The notes: generated from the sequence alone by a model not told the origin. Shown: positions 48,188-56,910, numbered from the stretch's first letter. The stretch is 63,972 bases of DNA from CAINOH01 sp041663565 (GCA_041663565.1 JBAYMJ010000005.1:1-63972); one strand, 5' to 3'. Numbers and translations are program-made.

Positions 48188-50119
48188 TTAGAACGGGAGC
48201 ATCTGTTTCGTAAGCCCGAGCCTCAATGCGTTAAGTATCACAAGCAGGGAAAGCCCCATGTCGCCGACAGCCACTGCAACCCAAAGGCTTGTCATCCCTA
48301 ATACGGCCATCACTCCGACGCTCCCCTTCACGAGTATGGATACCCCGACGTTCTCCTTCACCACCACCATCGTCTTCCGGCTCTGCCGTATCAGGAACGG
48401 TATCCTATTCAGGTCGTCATTCATTATCGCAATGTCAGCAGTCTCTATCGCGACATCGCTTCCGATTGCTCCCATCGCCATCCCCACGTTCGCCGCAGCA
48501 AGCGCCGGCGTGTCGTTGATCCCGTCGCCGACAAAGATTACCTTGCCATACTCGCGCTTTAGCCGGTTGACCTCGGCCAGCTTGTCCTGCGGCAGCATGC
48601 CGGAGCGGAAAATCGCTATGCCGGTCTTTTTAGACACCGCTTTCGCGGTCTCCTCGTTGTCGCCGGTAAGCATTATCGGAGTGATTCCCAACCCCACCAA
48701 TTCGCTGACGACGCGCCTGGCTTCCGGCCTTATCCGGTCCGAGATGCTTATCATCCCGATGACGCTACGCCCCTTGGAAACAGCCACCACTGTCTTGCCT
48801 TCGCGTTCTAGCCGGACAAAGACGTCCTTTGAACTGGCGCTGATCTGCACGGGCAGCTTCAAGTTGCCTATGGAATACTCCGTCCCATTAATGGTCCCGC
48901 GGACCCCCTTGCCCGTAACGGAGGCAAACCCCGATACTGGACGGAGCTTCTTTGGCGCCTTGCGGAGTATTGCCGCGGCAATCGGGTGGGAAGAGGACGA
49001 TTCAAGCGAAGCAGCGATCTCAAGCAGCTCGTTACGGCCAAAGCCGTTGACCGGCACGACGTCATCAACCTCGAAAACCCCCTTCGTCAGCGTCCCGGTC
49101 TTGTCGAATACCACCGCCCTCGCCCTGCTCGCCTCCTCCAGGTAGTCGCCGCCCTTCACGAGGAGGCCGTTCCTTGCGGCGGACGTGAGCGAAGACACCA
49201 GCGATACCGGCGTTGAGATTGCAAGGGCACACGGGCAGGCTGCGACCAGCAGCACGAGCGCCCGGTAGAACCAATCGCCAAACGGCTGGCCAAACACCAG
49301 CGTGGGCACAACTGCAACCGCCACCGAGGCGATAATCACCAAGGGAGTATAATAAGAAGCGAATTTGTCAACGAACCTCTCGGTCTTTGACTTCTGCTTC
49401 CGGGCGTCCTCGACGAACTTTGCAATTTTGGATATTATGGTCTGGCCCGAAGCCTTTGCAACCCTCACCTCAAGATAACCGTCTCCGTTTATCGTGCCAG
49501 CGTAGACGCTGTCGCCCACGCGCTTTACTTGGGGGGTCGACTCGCCGGTAATCGGCGCCTCGTTGACATGGGACGCTCCCCGGACTACCTTGCCGTCAAC
49601 CGGGACCTTGTCGCCGTGCTTTACGATCACGACGTCGCCCACTGCGAGTCGGCGGACATCAACCTCTGTTTCCTGCCCGCCCTTTCTTACCCTTGCGGTA
49701 TCGGGCGCAAGCGAAAGGAGCTTGGCTATAGAATCCCTGGACCGTTCTTCTGCGTACTCTTCCAGGAACTCGGCTATCGCGAACAGGAAAATGACCGACG
49801 CGCCCTCCTCCGCGTGCCCGGACAGGAACGCACCCGCTGCGGAGACGGCAATGAGGACGTTCATGTCAAGGCGCTTGCCCAGCAACGACGTCCATGCCCG
49901 GGCCAGTATGTCCTTTCCGGAGGAAATGACCACTGCGAGATAAAGCACGTGGCCCAGAAGTTCCTCCCCCAGGAAGAACTCAAAATAAAGCCCCATTGCA
50001 AGTACGACCAGCGAAAACGCGAGCACCGCGACAGTCTTTTGCTTCCACAACGGCCCCTTCTCCTCAGGTTCGCCGCCCGAACCGCACGTGCACGCACCGC
50101 TACATTCATTCTTTTGCAT
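48188..50119 (-). CDS. Zn/Cd-type heavy-metal P1B ATPase
   Basis: About 643 residues. The short Cys-rich N-terminus MQKNECSGACTCGSGG replaces a full HMA domain. The membrane motif AACPCALAISTPVSLV (about 294) is the CPC-A-L-A/V-I-S-T-P form of the Zn2+/Cd2+/Pb2+ group. DKTGTLTKG is at about 338 and GDGINDTPALAAANVGMAMG near the C-terminus. The start at ATG 50119 overlaps the end of the ArsR-type gene by 14 bases, so the two are translationally coupled and metal-regulated. Confidence 0.93.
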   Translation of the reverse strand: MQKNECSGACTCGSGGEPEEKGPLWKQKTVAVLAFSLVVLAMGLYFEFFLGEELLGHVLYLAVVISSGKDILARAWTSLLGKRLDMNVLIAVSAAGAFLSGHAEEGASVIFLFAIAEFLEEYAEERSRDSIAKLLSLAPDTARVRKGGQETEVDVRRLAVGDVVIVKHGDKVPVDGKVVRGASHVNEAPITGESTPQVKRVGDSVYAGTINGDGYLEVRVAKASGQTIISKIAKFVEDARKQKSKTERFVDKFASYYTPLVIIASVAVAVVPTLVFGQPFGDWFYRALVLLVAACPCALAISTPVSLVSSLTSAARNGLLVKGGDYLEEASRARAVVFDKTGTLTKGVFEVDDVVPVNGFGRNELLEIAASLESSSSHPIAAAILRKAPKKLRPVSGFASVTGKGVRGTINGTEYSIGNLKLPVQISASSKDVFVRLEREGKTVVAVSKGRSVIGMISISDRIRPEARRVVSELVGLGITPIMLTGDNEETAKAVSKKTGIAIFRSGMLPQDKLAEVNRLKREYGKVIFVGDGINDTPALAAANVGMAMGAIGSDVAIETADIAIMNDDLNRIPFLIRQSRKTMVVVKENVGVSILVKGSVGVMAVLGMTSLWVAVAVGDMGLSLLVILNALRLGLTKQMLPF

Positions 50120-50459
50120 GTTTGACACCCGCCTTAAGCAATTCCTTGACGTGGCCGTCGGCAAGGCGATAGTAGACCATCTTTCCTTCCTTCCTGAAGC
50201 GCACGAACCGCAAGTCCCGCAGCACCCGCAGCTGGTGGGATACTGCCGACTGACTCAACGAAAGGATGCTTGCGATTTCGCAGACACAAAGCTCCCTCGC
50301 TGACAACGCGATGAGTATCTTCACGCGGGTCGGGTCCGCCATGGCGGAAAAGGCTCCAGAGACCGTGAGGATTACCTCGTCGCAGGGAATGGCCGAATTT
50401 GCCCTGCGGACAGCTTCCCGGTTTACCGACCTGATTTGGCACACGAACCTGCTTTTCAT
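50106..50459 (-). CDS. ArsR/SmtB-family metal-sensing repressor
   Basis: Protein of 117 residues, winged HTH. ELCVCEIASILSLSQSAVSHQLRVL contains the E-L-C-V-C metal-binding box in helix 3 and the recognition helix. Extra Cys occur near the N-terminus (FVCQIR, AIPCDE), as in CadC-type sensors of Cd/Pb/Zn. It represses until metal binds. It heads a two-gene operon with the Zn/Cd ATPase, and its own start codon lies inside an operator palindrome. Confidence 0.93.
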   Translation of the reverse strand: MKSRFVCQIRSVNREAVRRANSAIPCDEVILTVSGAFSAMADPTRVKILIALSARELCVCEIASILSLSQSAVSHQLRVLRDLRFVRFRKEGKMVYYRLADGHVKELLKAGVKHAKE

Positions 50460-50477
50460 ATGAATGATTATTCATAT
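50458..50477. promoter_or_regulatory. ArsR-type operator palindrome
   Basis: ATATGAAT-GATT-ATTCATAT, a perfect inverted repeat with 8-base arms overlapping the start codon of the ArsR-type gene. This is the classical sequence type bound by SmtB/ArsR repressors. Binding would block initiation, giving autoregulation of the metal-efflux operon. Confidence 0.75.
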
Positions 50478-50843
50478 ATTCAAATATTAAGGGCTGTGAT
50501 GGCAATGCGTTGCGGCTGAGCGAGGCAAAACGCGAAAGTAAACCCGGATGATTCCCCTACGTTCTGCCTGACGCAATCGATTTTGTCCCAGATTGGTTAA
50601 CCGGTTCGCCATTAGTGCAAAGCCAGTCTGCACTGAAAGCATTAAATAGTTTGAATGGTCAAACGAGTAGGCACATGATTCCCAAGGCAACTGCAATTTC
50701 GTTTTTCTGTTGTCGCTAGTTCTGACCAACGGCTGCGCTTAGCAAGCCGTACAAAAAAGCACCTCCGCCCCTAAGCGGCCGTGCCGCCGGGTTGCCGGCA
50801 AGACCAAAGAGCCAAATCATCTTAACGCATAGTCAATACCTGT
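50478..50843. other. gap between arsR-type gene and tRNA-Cys
   Basis: 366 bases without a convincing gene. The left end holds the ArsR promoter (atattcaaatattaag). 50631-50720 is the second copy of the 90-base promoter-like repeat. The remainder up to tRNA-Cys shows nothing recognisable apart from a GC-rich stretch at 50760-50800. Confidence 0.5.
50631..50720 (+). repeat. promoter-like repeat, copy 2
   Basis: Similar to 44943-45033. It contains a TATA-like cattaaatag, the inverted repeat GTTTG-aatggt-CAAAC, then a 15-codon mini-frame from ATG 50675 to TAG 50719. Both mini-frames have the same length, but their codons differ widely, so coding conservation is not evident. Confidence 0.45.
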
Positions 50844-50914
50844 GCGGAGGTGGCGGAACGGCTACGCGATCGCCTGCAAAGCGGTTCAAGAGGGTTCGAC
50901 TCCCTCCCTCTGCT
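50844..50914 (+). tRNA. tRNA-Cys (GCA)
   Basis: Cloverleaf of 71 bases: acceptor GCGGAGG/CCTCTGC, anticodon loop CTGCAAA (anticodon GCA), T arm GAGGG-TTCGACT-CCCTC, discriminator T (U73), the identity base of tRNA-Cys. No intron and no encoded CCA. It lies inside element B, 228 bases before cysK. Confidence 0.93.
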
Positions 50915-51142
50915 CTAAAAAAAAGTTGACTGAAAACATCGGCTGGTTGAACCTGCAATGGAACAAAACATACTTGCATCCGGCATTTCGCCCTCCCTAG
51001 CCACTTACTTCTGCTGTCACTGTTGAACCGGTCACAAACCCCTGGCACTTGATTTTTTGCTGCCAGACTACGGTTCATTCCTTTTGCCGCCCCGTTTGTT
51101 TTTTTCGGGCGGGCGTTGAATTCAAAGGGAGATGTTTGAAAG

Positions 51143-52081
51143 ATGGCAACTGCTGGAAACGGCATCAAGAACAACATACTGGAAGCTATAGGCAACACGC
51201 CGCACGTGCGGTTAAACCGGCTCGTCAGCGAAAACGATGCAGAGGTCATAGCAAAGATAGAGTCAAGGAATCCCGGAGGGTCGGTAAAGGACCGCATCGG
51301 CCTGTATATGATACAGGAAGCTGAAAAACAGGGAAAAATCACTCCCGGAAAAACAATTATAGTCGAGCCCACTTCGGGAAACACCGGCATCGGGCTTGCT
51401 CTTGTGGCGGCCGTCAAGGGCTACAGGATAATCCTGACCATGCCCGAGACGATGAGCGTCGAGAGGCGTAGGCTCTTGGCCGCGTATGGTGCGCAAATCG
51501 TGCTTACCGAAGGCGCAAAGGGGATGGCGGGAGCGATTGCGAAGGCGGAGGAAATAGCGAAGGAAACCCCAGATGCGTTCATACCCCAGCAGTTCGAAAA
51601 CCCCGCCAACGTCAAAGCACACTACGAAACCACCGCATACGAAATAATGCGCGACATCGGCTCGTTCGACGCTTTCGTCGCAGGAGTAGGAACAGGTGGC
51701 ACAATCACTGGCGTTGCCAAGGCGTTGAAGGCCAAGCTTCCAAACGCAAAATTCTATGCAGTAGAGCCTGCGGAATCTGCAGTGCTTTCAGGCGAGCCCA
51801 AGGGAGCGCACGGAATCCAGGGAATAGGCGCAGGCTTTGTGCCCAAGGTCTTTGGCAGGGAGTACGTTGATGGAATCATCAAGGTAACCACCTCGGACGC
51901 ACTCGCAACCGGCCGCAGGCTTGCAAAGGAGGAAGGAATCCTTTCGGGCATATCTTCAGGTGCAAACGCACATGCCGCCATCCAGTTAGCAAAAACTCTG
52001 GGAAAGGGCAAGAGGATAATAGTGATTTTGCCGGACACCGGCGAGCGTTACCTTTCGACTGCGCTGTTTGAAACAAGCTGA
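51143..52081 (+). CDS. cysK: cysteine synthase (O-acetylserine sulfhydrylase)
   Basis: PLP enzyme of 312 residues that makes cysteine from O-acetylserine and sulfide. NPGGSVKDRIGLYM carries the PLP lysine; TSGNTGIGLA and GTGGTITGVAK bind substrate and phosphate. SGISSGANAHAA is the usual C-terminal loop. The C-terminus lacks a long regulatory extension. Followed 15 bases later by cysE, forming a complete two-step serine-to-cysteine pathway. AGGGAGATG precedes the ATG. Confidence 0.95.
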   Translation: MATAGNGIKNNILEAIGNTPHVRLNRLVSENDAEVIAKIESRNPGGSVKDRIGLYMIQEAEKQGKITPGKTIIVEPTSGNTGIGLALVAAVKGYRIILTMPETMSVERRRLLAAYGAQIVLTEGAKGMAGAIAKAEEIAKETPDAFIPQQFENPANVKAHYETTAYEIMRDIGSFDAFVAGVGTGGTITGVAKALKAKLPNAKFYAVEPAESAVLSGEPKGAHGIQGIGAGFVPKVFGREYVDGIIKVTTSDALATGRRLAKEEGILSGISSGANAHAAIQLAKTLGKGKRIIVILPDTGERYLSTALFETS

Positions 52082-52096
52082 ACGCTTGTTAGGGGG

Positions 52097-52702
52097 TTGA
52101 AGGATATGTTCGAGTTTTTGGACGTCTTTGGCACTGCATACGAAAAGGACCCTGCGCTTCACGGCTTCTGGTCCGGTTTCGAGCTCTTGATCCACCCAGG
52201 AGTCCAGGTGGTACTGGCGTACAGGTTTGCGCATGGGCTGCACAAACTAGGTGTGCCCTTCTTCCCCCGGCTCATTTCGCTTGTTGCAAAGGCAATCACT
52301 GGTGCGGAAATCCACCACGGCGCAACAATCGGCCGCAAGTTCTTCATAGACCACTGCACCGGCGTCATAGTGGGCGAGACTGCGGAGATTGGGGACAATG
52401 TGATGATTTACCAAGGAGTGACGCTTGGCACCAAAGGCTGGTGGAAGGACGTGCGAGGCGGAAAACGCCATCCCACGCTCGGAAACAATGTCATCGTAGG
52501 TGTGGGTGCGGCAGTCCTTGGAGCGGTAACCGTGGGCGACAACGCAAAGATTGGCGCGCATGCGCTTATAGTGGACGACATACCAGAAAACGCAATAGTA
52601 GTGAGCCCGAAGGGAAGGCTTCTTGTAAAGAAGCTTGCAGGAAAAGGCAAAGGAAAGCTTGAGGAGATAACGGAAAACTTCTTGGAACACCAGCCGATTT
52701 AG
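52097..52702 (+). CDS. cysE: serine O-acetyltransferase
   Basis: Transfers acetyl from acetyl-CoA to serine, giving the substrate of CysK. 201 residues. A helical N-terminus is followed by a left-handed beta-helix of hexapeptide repeats (GAEIHHGATIGRKFFIDH, then GVIVGETAEIGDNV, with the catalytic His in IDHCTG). Start: TTG at 52097, or ATG at 52106 with GGGGG upstream. It ends in a Lys-rich tail that in other organisms docks into CysK. Operon partner of cysK. Confidence 0.94.
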   Translation: MKDMFEFLDVFGTAYEKDPALHGFWSGFELLIHPGVQVVLAYRFAHGLHKLGVPFFPRLISLVAKAITGAEIHHGATIGRKFFIDHCTGVIVGETAEIGDNVMIYQGVTLGTKGWWKDVRGGKRHPTLGNNVIVGVGAAVLGAVTVGDNAKIGAHALIVDDIPENAIVVSPKGRLLVKKLAGKGKGKLEEITENFLEHQPI

Positions 52703-52742
52703 CGGTCAATTGGCTTTCGCGAAGGCTGCTTTATTAAACCGA

Positions 52743-52824
52743 AGCGCTTCACTCCTGACGAGGGCAAGACGATAGATTAGCGCAGTTCAAGGCTTGCCGG
52801 AACTGAGCCTGTGGTTGTATGCGA
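52743..52824. repeat. 82-bp element-end repeat at tRNA-Gly
   Basis: Matches 43232-43313 with six mismatches. Its right end overlaps the last bases of tRNA-Gly (tgcga). It marks the right end of element B next to the intact tRNA. The 11 bases 52820-52830 recur at 31090. Confidence 0.75.
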
Positions 52825-52890
52825 CCACCGGGAGTCGAACCCGGGCTTACAGCTTGGAGGGCTGTCATCATACCGTTAGACCATGGTCGC
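52820..52890 (-). tRNA. tRNA-Gly (TCC), integration target
   Basis: Cloverleaf of 71 bases on the minus strand: acceptor GCGACCA/TGGTCGC, anticodon stem ACAGC/GCTGT with loop CCTCCAA, T arm CCGGG-TTCGACT-CCCGG, discriminator A. The anticodon TCC follows a C at position 33 instead of the near-universal T. Its 3' end faces the island and recurs at 31090 and partly at 43309, so it is the likely attachment site. Confidence 0.9.
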
Positions 52891-52999
52891 GCGTAGGATT
52901 GTGATATTACGACTAATAGTAGGAAAATAATCTTGCAAGGCAACCAATAAAAGAGGTGCGAAGGCAAAAGGCCCCCTGCCGGGCAATCCCGCTTTGCCT

Positions 53000-53509
53000 T
53001 CACCACCTGTCCTTGTGCACGCGCGACTTGTCGAACCGGTCGGTCACGGGCTTCTGCTCGGCAGGATAACCTATCGGGATGACCGAAAGCGGGATTACGT
53101 TCTCGGGCAGGCCGAGAATCTTCTGTATCCCGGTGGCCCTTCCCGGGAGCGGGTACGCCGCGGTCCACACCGCGCCCAAGCCCAGCGAGTGCGCCGCAAG
53201 GAGGATGTTTGTCGATGCTATTGCGCAGTCCTGCTGCCACAGCCCGTCAATCTTGAGCAGGCCGGTGTCCCCGCATACCACTATCGCGAGGGCCGCTGCC
53301 GGCACCATCTGCGCGTGGGCGCTGACTTTTGGGATTTCCGAAAGCACGGCCTTGTCCGTAATCACGATGAAGTGCCAGGGCCGCTCGTTTACCGCGCTCG
53401 GCCCCTGCATGGCGGCGGTAAGTATCGCGTCTATCTTTTCCTGCTCGACCGGCTTCTGCTGGTACTTGCGGATGCTGTGCCTGGTCTTCTGCGCTTCGAG
53501 TACGTCCAT
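53000..53509 (-). CDS. nitroreductase-family protein
   Basis: FMN-dependent oxidoreductase fold of 169 residues. RHSIRKYQQKPVEQEKIDAIL is the usual N-terminal FMN phosphate site, then GPSAVNERPWHFIVI and the dimer helix TNILLAAHSLGLGAVW. IPIGYPAEQKP ends the core. The short form suits reduction of quinones, flavins or nitro compounds; the substrate is unknown. Starts 4 bases after the end of an uncharacterised upstream gene. Confidence 0.9.
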   Translation of the reverse strand: MDVLEAQKTRHSIRKYQQKPVEQEKIDAILTAAMQGPSAVNERPWHFIVITDKAVLSEIPKVSAHAQMVPAAALAIVVCGDTGLLKIDGLWQQDCAIASTNILLAAHSLGLGAVWTAAYPLPGRATGIQKILGLPENVIPLSVIPIGYPAEQKPVTDRFDKSRVHKDRW

Positions 53510-53513
53510 AAAA

Positions 53514-54002
53514 TCACCATATGGGCGACTTCAGTACGCCCTTTTTCAACAATTCTGCAACGAATTCCTTATGAGTGCCTTGGGAAAAATGCTCCTTCGC
53601 CCTGCGGATTAAGGCGGCATAATTTGCTTGTGAGGTCCGGTTTTCCAGGTGGTGCTTTTCAAGGGCAAGAAAGACGTTGTATTTTTTCAAATCGGGGTCG
53701 AATGGAGTCACCTGATACTTGTTGACGCGGGCAGCATAGGATTTTTTTAAATCGCTGAGTTCCCTAGTATGGTCACGGACATACTCCTGGTCCGTCTGGG
53801 GGGTGCCGGCCTTGCAGGACAAATCCTGTTGGACCGTGAACTGAGGGATTTGCTTGTCGAACGCCTCGAAGGTGAGTTGTCCGGGCTGTTTTTTGCCAAT
53901 CGGACCGGGTTTGCCGCCTGTTTTGCCTGTCAGAAATTCCGCGTCCGACCCAGGCAAAGCAGCCTTGACGTCCTTGCGAATATTGCGCTCACCGAAGACC
54001 AT
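53514..54002 (-). CDS. hypothetical protein
   Basis: Protein of 162 residues, not recognised. The N-terminal third is Gly/Pro/Lys-rich and probably disordered (GKTGGKPGPIGKKQPGQ). The rest is helical, with ELSDLKKSYAARVNKYQ and HFSQGTHKEFVAELLKKG. No signal peptide or membrane helix. It shares a transcript with the nitroreductase gene (4-base gap). Confidence 0.55.
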   Translation of the reverse strand: MVFGERNIRKDVKAALPGSDAEFLTGKTGGKPGPIGKKQPGQLTFEAFDKQIPQFTVQQDLSCKAGTPQTDQEYVRDHTRELSDLKKSYAARVNKYQVTPFDPDLKKYNVFLALEKHHLENRTSQANYAALIRRAKEHFSQGTHKEFVAELLKKGVLKSPIW

Positions 54003-54303
54003 AAGCCAACCACCGACTGCGTATCAATAGACCCTGAGCGATTCAAGAATAAAAAATGGCAGTCCACACCCGAAGTGAGGTGCTTGCTGTTGGCGGACCC
54101 GAAAGTCACGCAAAGCAAGGTTAAAATAAGCCGGGACGGGTAAAGGAATTCCGAAGGATTCCAAGTCCTCAGGTCGTGTTAGAACAAAACCCGGTGCACC
54201 CGCAAGACTATTGTTGATTTTGGGCGCGCGCAAAAATCTTTTCCGGCTTGGTGCTTTGTTGCCATATTAGGCGTCGCCTTGTCGGACGTGTTGGTGGCCT
54301 TGG
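54003..54303. other. intergenic region before amino-acid permease
   Basis: 301 bases between divergent genes with no convincing coding frame, RNA or repeat. It holds presumed promoters for both sides; no clear TATA box stands out. Confidence 0.4.
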
Positions 54304-55671
54304 ATGCAGATTCTTGAAAACCTTGAAAAGCCGTTACCGCTCAAAAAGGAGCTCGGCCTGCTGGGCAGCTTCGCGATGGGCTTTGCCGACGTCGGCGCTG
54401 ACGTCTTCCTCGCACTCGGCCTGATTGCGGCCTACGCGCACGGCCTGATGCCGCTCGCGCTCATCGCCGCGTCGATAGTATACGTGTGTTCGGGCTTTTC
54501 GTACGCCGAGCTTGCGGCCGCGATGCCGGTGTGCGGTGGCGCGTCGGCCTTCGGCAAGCGCGCGTTCGGAAACTGGGCCGGCTTCGTCGCGGGCTGGGGG
54601 CTGATGCTCGACTACACCATCGACATCGCGCTCTTTGCAGTAGCGTCCGCGGGTTACCTCTCGTTCTTCGTGCCGGAAATCCGCGCGTTCTTCCCGCTTG
54701 TGGCAGCTGGGATTACGTTCATCCTCATGCTAATCAACCTATTCGGCATACGCGAGTCTTCCGCCTTGAACGGCGGGCTTACCGTGATAGTGATTGCGAT
54801 AGTGCTGGGGCTCCTTGCGTTCGGCTTCGGCACCACGTTCAGCATGGAAAAGTTCACTGCCGGGCTGACGCCGATTAATGCCGACCCGGGGGTGGACAGC
54901 TTCCTTTACGCAATCACGCTTGCGATGGTGACCTTCGTGGGAATCGAGAGCATCTCGCAGGGGGCCGAGGAGACGCGCGACCCGGGAAAGACCATACCTC
55001 GCGCGACGATGCTTGCGGTGTTCTCAGTCGTGTTCTTTGCCATCGCGGTGTCGGTGCTTTCGCTGGGCGTGGTCTCGTGGCAGGCGCTGGCGGACAACAT
55101 GGACCACCCGTTCGTGGCAGTAGGCCAGGCGCTGCCGGCGCCCGAGATAGTCGTGCCCATAATAGCGTTCGCGGGATTTGTCATCTGCTTCGTGTCAGCG
55201 AACACTGGGATAATAGGCGTGTCGCGCGTCGCTTACTCGATGAGCTGCGCCAACCTGATTTCGCGTAAGGTGAAGTGGCTGCACCCGCGCTTCCGCACTC
55301 CCTGGGTCACGATAATATTCTTCTCCGTAGTGGCGATGTTTCTTGCGTACTTCGGGAACATGGTGCTGTTGGGCGAGCTTTACGCCTTCGGCGCGCTCAC
55401 CGCGTACACCATCACCAACCTCTCGCAGATAGCGCTCCGCTTCAAGGAGCCCGGGCTCGTGCGGCCGTTCAAGGTGCCGCTCAACATAAGGTTCGGCACC
55501 GGCGACGTGTCGCTTGTGGCGGTAATCGGCGTCGCAAGCTGCCTTGCCGTGTTCTTCCTGGTGGCCCTTTTGCACGAGCAGGGCCGCAACTTCGCCTTCG
55601 TGTGGTTCGCCGCAGGGATTATCTATTTCGCGGTTGCCAAGAATGGTAAGCAGCCAGCTGCGATGTGTTGA
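54304..55671 (+). CDS. APC-family amino-acid permease
   Basis: Membrane transporter of 455 residues with about twelve helices. The N-terminal segment GSFAMGFADVGADVFLALGLI and the acidic segment GIESISQGAEETRDPGKTIPRA are typical of amino acid-polyamine-organocation permeases. The substrate is unknown. It is followed 3 bases later by a small cytoplasmic protein gene, probably co-transcribed. Confidence 0.92.
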   Translation: MQILENLEKPLPLKKELGLLGSFAMGFADVGADVFLALGLIAAYAHGLMPLALIAASIVYVCSGFSYAELAAAMPVCGGASAFGKRAFGNWAGFVAGWGLMLDYTIDIALFAVASAGYLSFFVPEIRAFFPLVAAGITFILMLINLFGIRESSALNGGLTVIVIAIVLGLLAFGFGTTFSMEKFTAGLTPINADPGVDSFLYAITLAMVTFVGIESISQGAEETRDPGKTIPRATMLAVFSVVFFAIAVSVLSLGVVSWQALADNMDHPFVAVGQALPAPEIVVPIIAFAGFVICFVSANTGIIGVSRVAYSMSCANLISRKVKWLHPRFRTPWVTIIFFSVVAMFLAYFGNMVLLGELYAFGALTAYTITNLSQIALRFKEPGLVRPFKVPLNIRFGTGDVSLVAVIGVASCLAVFFLVALLHEQGRNFAFVWFAAGIIYFAVAKNGKQPAAMC

Positions 55672-55674
55672 ACT

Positions 55675-56130
55675 ATGTCTTTGAAGAAATCCAATGCAAA
55701 ACAGCCAGGGCTCCCCGCAAGGCAGGCAAGGTCGCCGGCAAAGCATAATGATGTTTTCACGAAGGGCGAGCGCAGCGCAGTTGACGGCCTGATTGCGCAG
55801 AAGTTCGGAAACTTCGCGCCAGGCAATTCAAGCGTCGAGCTTGTCGAAAGCGACGGAAAGTCGATAGTGGACGTGCGCGAGTCAATAGTCACGGACGAAA
55901 AAGGGGACAAGGCGGTCTCCGACACGCGCACGGTAATTGACAAGACCGGAGTCCACGTCCAGCAGGCTACTGTCGCCGACGCTTCCGACCCGAAGATTTT
56001 CATGGACCTTCTTTACAAGCTCAACGCCGAGCCCGTTGACGAGGACAAGATGCGCTCGTTCGAGGAGAGGCTTGCGAAGATGCGCGAGAAGCTGCGCAAG
56101 CCAAAGCATGCTGAAAGCGAAAAAACCTGA
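55675..56130 (+). CDS. hypothetical protein after permease
   Basis: Protein of 151 residues. A Lys/Pro/Ala-rich N-terminus precedes a beta-rich middle with repeated acidic strands (VELVESDGKSIVDVRES, VITDEKGDKAVSDTRTVI) and a helical end (FEERLAKMREKLRK). Not recognised. Close coupling to the permease gene suggests shared expression. Confidence 0.6.
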   Translation: MSLKKSNAKQPGLPARQARSPAKHNDVFTKGERSAVDGLIAQKFGNFAPGNSSVELVESDGKSIVDVRESIVTDEKGDKAVSDTRTVIDKTGVHVQQATVADASDPKIFMDLLYKLNAEPVDEDKMRSFEERLAKMREKLRKPKHAESEKT

Positions 56131-56238
56131 AGCCATCGCCCCGCACACTATTTTATAGCCGCGACAGCCAAATGGTAAATGTGACAATAGCCAGGCAAAA
56201 AGGACAAAAACCTGGTCTCATTTACGGGGTATTACCAT

Positions 56239-56910
56239 ATGGCAAAGGAAGAGGAAAGCCCGATCTCAAAGCAGGTCCGCGAGGAGCTTGAGTCGGACAT
56301 CTACGTGAACAAGGCCATCCGCCTGGGCATAGCCAACTGCTCGGCAATCGCAAAGAGCCTGTCGCACAAGGTCGGCGGCAGCGAGGACGCGCTCAAGATG
56401 GCGGTGCTGCGCTACTCGCGCGAGGCCTGCAGGAAGTACGAGGAGGAAAGCATCGGCATAGCGGGGGTGCTTGAAAAGACAAAGATTACGCTCATCTCCA
56501 ACGTCTGCGTGCTCGTGTTCGAACGTTCGCCTTCCACGCACGCCGCAGCCGACAGCCTTGGAGGCGACGACGAGATATTCTCCATCCTCGCAAGCCAGAA
56601 GGTCATCCTCGTGATGACAAGCGACGAGAACGAAGGCTACGTGGTTGACAAGCTCGGCCGCGAGAACATAATCCAGAAGACCGAAAGCCTGTGCATGCTG
56701 CGCCTGACCTCGCCGAGCAGGATAGAGAACGTGCCCGGAGTGATTGCGCACGTGCTTGACCAGCTTGCGCAGCACGGCATCAACATAGTGGACCTCTACT
56801 CGTGCTACACTGACACGAACATCGTAATCGAACGCAAGGACGCGCTCAAGGCGTTCGAACTATTGGAAAAGATGTGCCGCAAGCCGGCTGCTGCCAAGAA
56901 AGTAAAATAA
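56239..56910 (+). CDS. ACT-domain regulator of amino-acid metabolism
   Basis: Protein of 223 residues. The N-terminal helical part (DIYVNKAIRLGIANCSAIAKSL) resembles a DNA-binding-like module. Two ACT-like segments follow, the second with VPGVIAHVLDQLAQHGINIVDLYSCYTDTNIVIE, the classic ACT pattern. It resembles archaeal COG2150 proteins, thought to sense amino acids. The short upstream leader contains the inverted repeat CCAGG...CCTGG (56190-56216). The argF gene follows. Confidence 0.82.
   Translation: MAKEEESPISKQVREELESDIYVNKAIRLGIANCSAIAKSLSHKVGGSEDALKMAVLRYSREACRKYEEESIGIAGVLEKTKITLISNVCVLVFERSPSTHAAADSLGGDDEIFSILASQKVILVMTSDENEGYVVDKLGRENIIQKTESLCMLRLTSPSRIENVPGVIAHVLDQLAQHGINIVDLYSCYTDTNIVIERKDALKAFELLEKMCRKPAAAKKVK

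Noticed and set aside
50487..50729. 80-codon minus-strand frame
   Set aside because: Covers the ArsR promoter and the promoter-like repeat; no protein-like features.
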